Notes under the pieces: model-generated | The model's database searches: none | Seen by the model: the letters and a program-made list of their open reading frames with translations, nothing else | What the model was told of the DNA's origin: nothing | Shown: in pieces, positions 60,857 to 64,000 of the stretch | How the letters are laid out: each line of letters begins with the position of its first letter | Numbering within the stretch: position 1 is the first letter of the stretch | Assembly: GCA_018380885.1 (NCBI GenBank) | Contig: JAGZSY010000022.1 | Location: 14,856 to 78,855, forward strand | Direction of reading: 5' to 3' | Length of the DNA stretch: 64,000 bases | From: Enterocloster asparagiformis | GTDB lineage: Bacteria > Bacillota > Clostridia > Lachnospirales > Lachnospiraceae | Made by a program: the position numbers and the translations under genes

Positions 60857-61573
60857 TTAGTTTCCGTTCCCACTCTGACCGGATATCTCCCGGCTGTGGA
60901 TTGCCTTGGCGATCAGTGAACCGCAGACCACCAGGATCAGAATCTGCGCGTACCCCCCTCCCAGGGGAAGGTACCCAAATACTCCCATTTGGTTAAGCAC
61001 CACACAGAAGATCGTGATCGGCACCATGACTGCAAATGTTTTTAAATCCATCAAAGCCCTCTGCATGCACATGGACCCGTAAAGCGCGGGCAGAAGAAAG
61101 TTGAGAGCCGTGATCACTGCCTGAGGAAGAATCGACAGGATAAAATTTCCGGCTACAGCCACCAGCGTCATACAGGCGACGCTGACAAACACGGAGGTAG
61201 CGATGGCAAGACATGAGATTACGGTACCGTGGTCCGTGCCCGGCTCCACATCGGCGGCACTCATGGCGGCAATCGCGGCAGGAGCCCGTATTTCCTTGGA
61301 GTTACCCGCAATGTAGGTCATGTACAATCCGGGAATCTGGAGCACAGGGAACAGTGAGATGGGGTCCACGATATACCAGGCCAGCATACTGCCCAGAAGC
61401 GGGATCAGCGCGGTTATAAAGCTGGCAAAGCTGATTTTAGCGCCATATACAATCATAAGCGCCATGGTGGGCAGCAGGATCAAAGGGATGGACACCCAGC
61501 ATGTGATCTTGCCCCATTTGATAATATAAGGCATATAATCCTGTTCAAAGGCTTTTTTCTGCGATTCATTCAT
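60857..61573 (-). CDS. Six-helix membrane protein, transporter partner
   Basis: 238 residues with about six helices and a short cytoplasmic N-terminus (MNESQKKAFEQDY). A conserved-looking polar stretch, AGNSKEIRAPAAIAAMSA, precedes the third helix. It lies 26 bases after the DUF5058 gene and the two are regularly found as a pair in this kind of locus, by my recollection. Together they probably form an uptake system for the M20/ATC hydrolase substrate. No characterised relative is known to me. Confidence 0.75.
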   Translation of the reverse strand: MNESQKKAFEQDYMPYIIKWGKITCWVSIPLILLPTMALMIVYGAKISFASFITALIPLLGSMLAWYIVDPISLFPVLQIPGLYMTYIAGNSKEIRAPAAIAAMSAADVEPGTDHGTVISCLAIATSVFVSVACMTLVAVAGNFILSILPQAVITALNFLLPALYGSMCMQRALMDLKTFAVMVPITIFCVVLNQMGVFGYLPLGGGYAQILILVVCGSLIAKAIHSREISGQSGNGN

Positions 61574-61599
61574 TTACGCTCACTTCCTTTCCGGCTGTG

Positions 61600-62325
61600 C
61601 TACGCCACTAAAAATCCCATGGAATGGGCGACGGTGGCCGCAATCATCCCCGCCAGCATACAGATGGTCAGGTTCCACTCCTTTACCCACTGTTTATCCG
61701 CTTTTTCGTTATATTTCTGAATGACCAGCATAACCACTGCCGCCGCGATCACCGCCACGATCTGGGTTTTGACCGGATAAACCTTATCCGCGGTCAGAGA
61801 ACAAAAGATTCCAATGAGCCCTCCTGTTCCGATAATCGGGATTGCCCTGGCGTTTCCCCCTGACATAAAATCATTGACCTTATCCATTTTGTCCGCGAAA
61901 AGCGCCACAAACAGCACCCAAGGCACGCAGCCCAGGCTCATAACCAAAGCGGATGTGGCCAGAAAGCTGGAATCCATGGCCGCGCTGCCAAGTTCCACCC
62001 CCAACGCCTTTGAGGTCAGGTCCGCGGCCTGGAGCTCATAGATTGCGGAGCCTATGAAATCCACTCTCAGCCAGGCCAGGGGAGACCCCACGTAGAGCAT
62101 CAGCGTCAGCATGGTGGTCAGCATCACAAAGCATGGGCCGATAGAGGTAATCGCTGCCGAACGGATTGCCGATTTCATCTGTTTTTCACTTAACCCCAGT
62201 TGGCTGGCACTCCTTTTTGTTTTCAAAAAGAATTTCATCGCCTGAAACAGCACGATCAGGATGCCTGGCAGACAGGCAATCCACATAATGATACTATTGG
62301 ACATACTCTTATAAGCTTCTGTCAT
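61600..62325 (-). CDS. DUF5058 family membrane protein
   Basis: 241 residues with six helices. The family pattern is seen in QLGLSEKQMKSAIRSAAITSIGP, GSPLAWLRVDFIGSAIYEL and FADKMDKVNDFMSGG. DUF5058 proteins lie beside amidohydrolases and peptidases in Firmicutes and are suspected small-solute transporters. The start at 62325 has AAGGAG at eight bases. It is second in the operon, after the M20 amidohydrolase. Confidence 0.82.
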   Translation of the reverse strand: MTEAYKSMSNSIIMWIACLPGILIVLFQAMKFFLKTKRSASQLGLSEKQMKSAIRSAAITSIGPCFVMLTTMLTLMLYVGSPLAWLRVDFIGSAIYELQAADLTSKALGVELGSAAMDSSFLATSALVMSLGCVPWVLFVALFADKMDKVNDFMSGGNARAIPIIGTGGLIGIFCSLTADKVYPVKTQIVAVIAAAVVMLVIQKYNEKADKQWVKEWNLTICMLAGMIAATVAHSMGFLVA

Positions 62326-62417
62326 ACTCCTCACTCCTTCTCCTAGATAATTTCGCTGGTAAAAAAGCTGCCGAACCATTCCCCCCTTCCATTTAAATCT
62401 TTTCAATCAGATAGGCG

Positions 62418-63758
62418 TTATTCAATCACAATGGGCTCCATCTGAATTGTCTCAACTCGATTGTGCATTTCCATATATTCCATGTAGGAATCTTTCGTGA
62501 GAACCGCCTTATGCTGTTCCATCAGCGCCCTGGCGTACCCTCCGTTGTTTTTCAGCAGATTGTACGCTGTAAGGGCAAACACCTTGGCAGTTACCACATA
62601 GGCCAGGTACTCGTCGGTGGGATGCATCTCCTTGTTGTGCAGTTCATGGGAATAACCACCGGTGTTAAACTGTAGCAGCGGGAGAAGCTGCGATACCTCT
62701 CCGAAATCCGTGGAGCCTCCCATGACAATGCCCGGATCGTGTTTTTCCACTTCATACTGCCCCGCCGCGGCCGAAATAGCCTCCTCAACGGCCCGGGTGT
62801 CCCCTGCCGGCATAATAGGCAGGTAGCCGGGCATAGTAATGATCTCCCCTCCGCAGCCGGTGGCCACCGCGCCCGCCCTCATAGCGCGGTCAAATTTTCG
62901 GCTGGCGTCCAAAATCGCTGGTATATTGTTGGCCCGCACGGAATATTCCATCGTCACATTGTCCGCGACTACATTCATGGCCTCACCACCTTTGGAGATA
63001 AACCCGTGCACCCGCACCGTATCCTGGTCCCGAAAGGATTCCCGCTGGGCATTGACCGCCTGTATTCCCAAAGCCGCCGCGCTCAGTGCATCCACTCCGC
63101 TCCAGGGCGCTTCCGCTGCGTGGGCCGGTATCCCGTGAAAGCGGACGATCTTGCTCATAAAACCGTTGGACCGGTGATTGGACAGCGCCACGCCGATTCC
63201 GGGCGCAATGTGATGCCCCACCGCAATGTCGATGTCGTCGAAGGCACCCACTCTGATCAGTTCCGACTTTCCTCCTCCGAAGGCGATTTCCCCCTGTTCC
63301 ATCAAACCGTGCTTGAACTCCATCTCAACAAACTCTTCAGCCGGCACCGCAAAGAACACCACATTTCCGTCCATTGCCTCCCGCACCTGGGCATCGCAAA
63401 GCGCGTACAGCGCGCCCATCATGCCCGCCATCTGCGCGTTATGCCCGCAACAATGAGCCGCCCCCGTTTCCCTGCCGGCATAGGGGCTGTCCGCCATTGG
63501 CAGAGCGTCCATCTCTCCGATCAGGGCCACAGTGGGCCCCGGGGCCCCGGTACCTTTTAAATACCCCTTAGCTCCTGTTATTGCCAGATGTGATTTCGCC
63601 TCAATTCCAAACTTTTCCAAATGGCGGCTAAATTTTCCAGCTGTCCGGTACTCCTTGTAACCAAGCTCGGGCTCGTTCCAGATGTCTCTTCCGATAGCGA
63701 TAATCTCATCTTTATGCTTTTCGATTAAATCGATGATTTTCTGTTCAACTTTGTCCAT
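62418..63758 (-). CDS. M20 amidohydrolase (AbgB-like)
   Basis: 446-residue zinc carboxypeptidase-fold enzyme. The metal ligands are in AHCCGHNAQ, PAEEFVE, GHHIAPG and SHELHNKEM, matching AbgB (p-aminobenzoyl-glutamate hydrolase) more than the hippurate hydrolase group. The lid domain is at about 185-300. It removes an acyl or carbamoyl group from an amino acid. In this operon, beside an ATC hydrolase, an N-carbamoyl- or N-acyl-cysteine-type substrate is plausible. AGGAGA is six bases before ATG 63758. First gene of the operon. Confidence 0.9.
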   Translation of the reverse strand: MDKVEQKIIDLIEKHKDEIIAIGRDIWNEPELGYKEYRTAGKFSRHLEKFGIEAKSHLAITGAKGYLKGTGAPGPTVALIGEMDALPMADSPYAGRETGAAHCCGHNAQMAGMMGALYALCDAQVREAMDGNVVFFAVPAEEFVEMEFKHGLMEQGEIAFGGGKSELIRVGAFDDIDIAVGHHIAPGIGVALSNHRSNGFMSKIVRFHGIPAHAAEAPWSGVDALSAAALGIQAVNAQRESFRDQDTVRVHGFISKGGEAMNVVADNVTMEYSVRANNIPAILDASRKFDRAMRAGAVATGCGGEIITMPGYLPIMPAGDTRAVEEAISAAAGQYEVEKHDPGIVMGGSTDFGEVSQLLPLLQFNTGGYSHELHNKEMHPTDEYLAYVVTAKVFALTAYNLLKNNGGYARALMEQHKAVLTKDSYMEYMEMHNRVETIQMEPIVIE

Positions 63759-63773
63759 TTTCTCTCCTTTTTT

Positions 63774-63808
63774 CAATATATATACAACCATTTTATATAT
63801 ATGAATTG
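63774..63808. repeat. AT-rich inverted repeat in operon leader
   Basis: CAAT-TATATATA arms face ATATATA-ATTG arms around ACAACCATTTT, between the predicted transcription start and the M20 ribosome site. Could be a regulator site or a leader hairpin. Confidence 0.45.
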
Positions 63809-63830
63809 ATTTTTGGCTTCTTTTATTGTA

Positions 63831-63859
63831 ATATTAACCAAAATCAGCTCATTTGTAAA
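63831..63859 (-). promoter_or_regulatory. Promoter of M20/ATC hydrolase operon
   Basis: Minus strand TTTACA at 63854-63859, 17-base spacer, TAATAT at 63831-63836. Upstream (63860-64000) is AT-rich, with a repeated TTTTTCATGT, and shows no gene. Confidence 0.65.
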
Positions 63860-64000
63860 GTTCACGTTTTTCATGTTTACATTCATTTTTTTCATGTATG
63901 ATTTAGCCTGCAAATAAAAAGTCAATAGGAAAATGAAAAATTATCAAAACTTATTGTTGATTGAATTTCAGGTACAACAAATAGACCACCGTTATCCGCT

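Noticed and set aside
1..64000. CRISPR array, tRNA, rRNA, IS element or prophage
   Set aside because: No regularly spaced repeats, cloverleaf, rRNA stretch, transposase or integrase sequence was seen anywhere in the window.

Overview
This is a 64 kb chromosomal stretch of a GC-rich, low-spore-signal Firmicute, most likely a gut Lachnospiraceae (Enterocloster/Clostridium-like). I infer this from the mraZ-rsmH-ftsL order, strong GGAGG ribosome sites, TTGACA/TATAAT promoters, choline-binding-like cell-wall repeats, a sucrose PTS, an AgcS-type symporter and many 4Fe-4S redox proteins. No rRNA, tRNA, CRISPR array, IS element or prophage was recognised. Most genes are on the minus strand, and many starts were moved from the longest frame to the internal ATG/GTG with the best ribosome site.

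Layout. 0-3.4 kb: division/cell-wall cluster (lgt, mraZ, rsmH, ftsL-like) with a clear MraZ operator. 3.6-8.5 kb: a lower-GC two-component system plus ABC exporter (BceRS/AB or MacB style), probably acquired. 8.5-17.5 kb: ychF, an alanine/glycine:Na+ symporter, a C26 glutamine-amidotransferase-like hydrolase, an OadB Na+ pump subunit with a 42-residue mini-OadG, a CorC-type transporter, a PfkB kinase and a lipoprotein. 17.5-23.4 kb: ABC exporter, Asp/Glu racemase, YbjQ, and a split beta-galactosidase LacL/LacM. 23.4-24.1 kb: a decayed sugar-ABC permease and an AraC fragment behind an intact promoter. 24.2-29.6 kb: a TerC-like fusion protein, lplA, a lipoyl-domain E3, and a CMD protein with its MarR regulator. 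29.7-34.3 kb: sucrose regulon scrR-scrA-scrB with paired operators. 34.5-47.9 kb: lipoproteins, a phosphoesterase, a 4Fe-4S aldo/keto reductase, a cupin, a TetR-MFP-RND efflux operon, DUF362 and a flavodoxin-like protein, and two cell-wall-binding proteins.

48-64 kb is the most unusual part. (a) NhaC-like antiporter, thioredoxin-reductase-like flavoprotein with a degenerate thioredoxin tail, and an arylsulfotransferase fused to a thioredoxin domain; a Crp/Fnr regulator follows. A perfect Fnr-architecture palindrome sits at a predicted -41.5 before this operon. (b) A translationally coupled operon of a flavin split-barrel/ferredoxin protein, a class M sirtuin (SirTM) and a zinc macrodomain, next to an HxlR regulator and a second split-barrel protein. 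(c) An M13 peptidase. (d) A five-gene operon with an AbgB-like M20 amidohydrolase, DUF5058 and partner membrane proteins, a 2-aminothiazoline-4-carboxylate hydrolase-like enzyme and a small membrane protein; its chemistry suggests scavenging of a thiazoline or N-acyl/carbamoyl cysteine-like compound.

The best candidates for an undescribed system are (a) and (d), followed by the ferredoxin-coupled version of the SirTM/macrodomain module.
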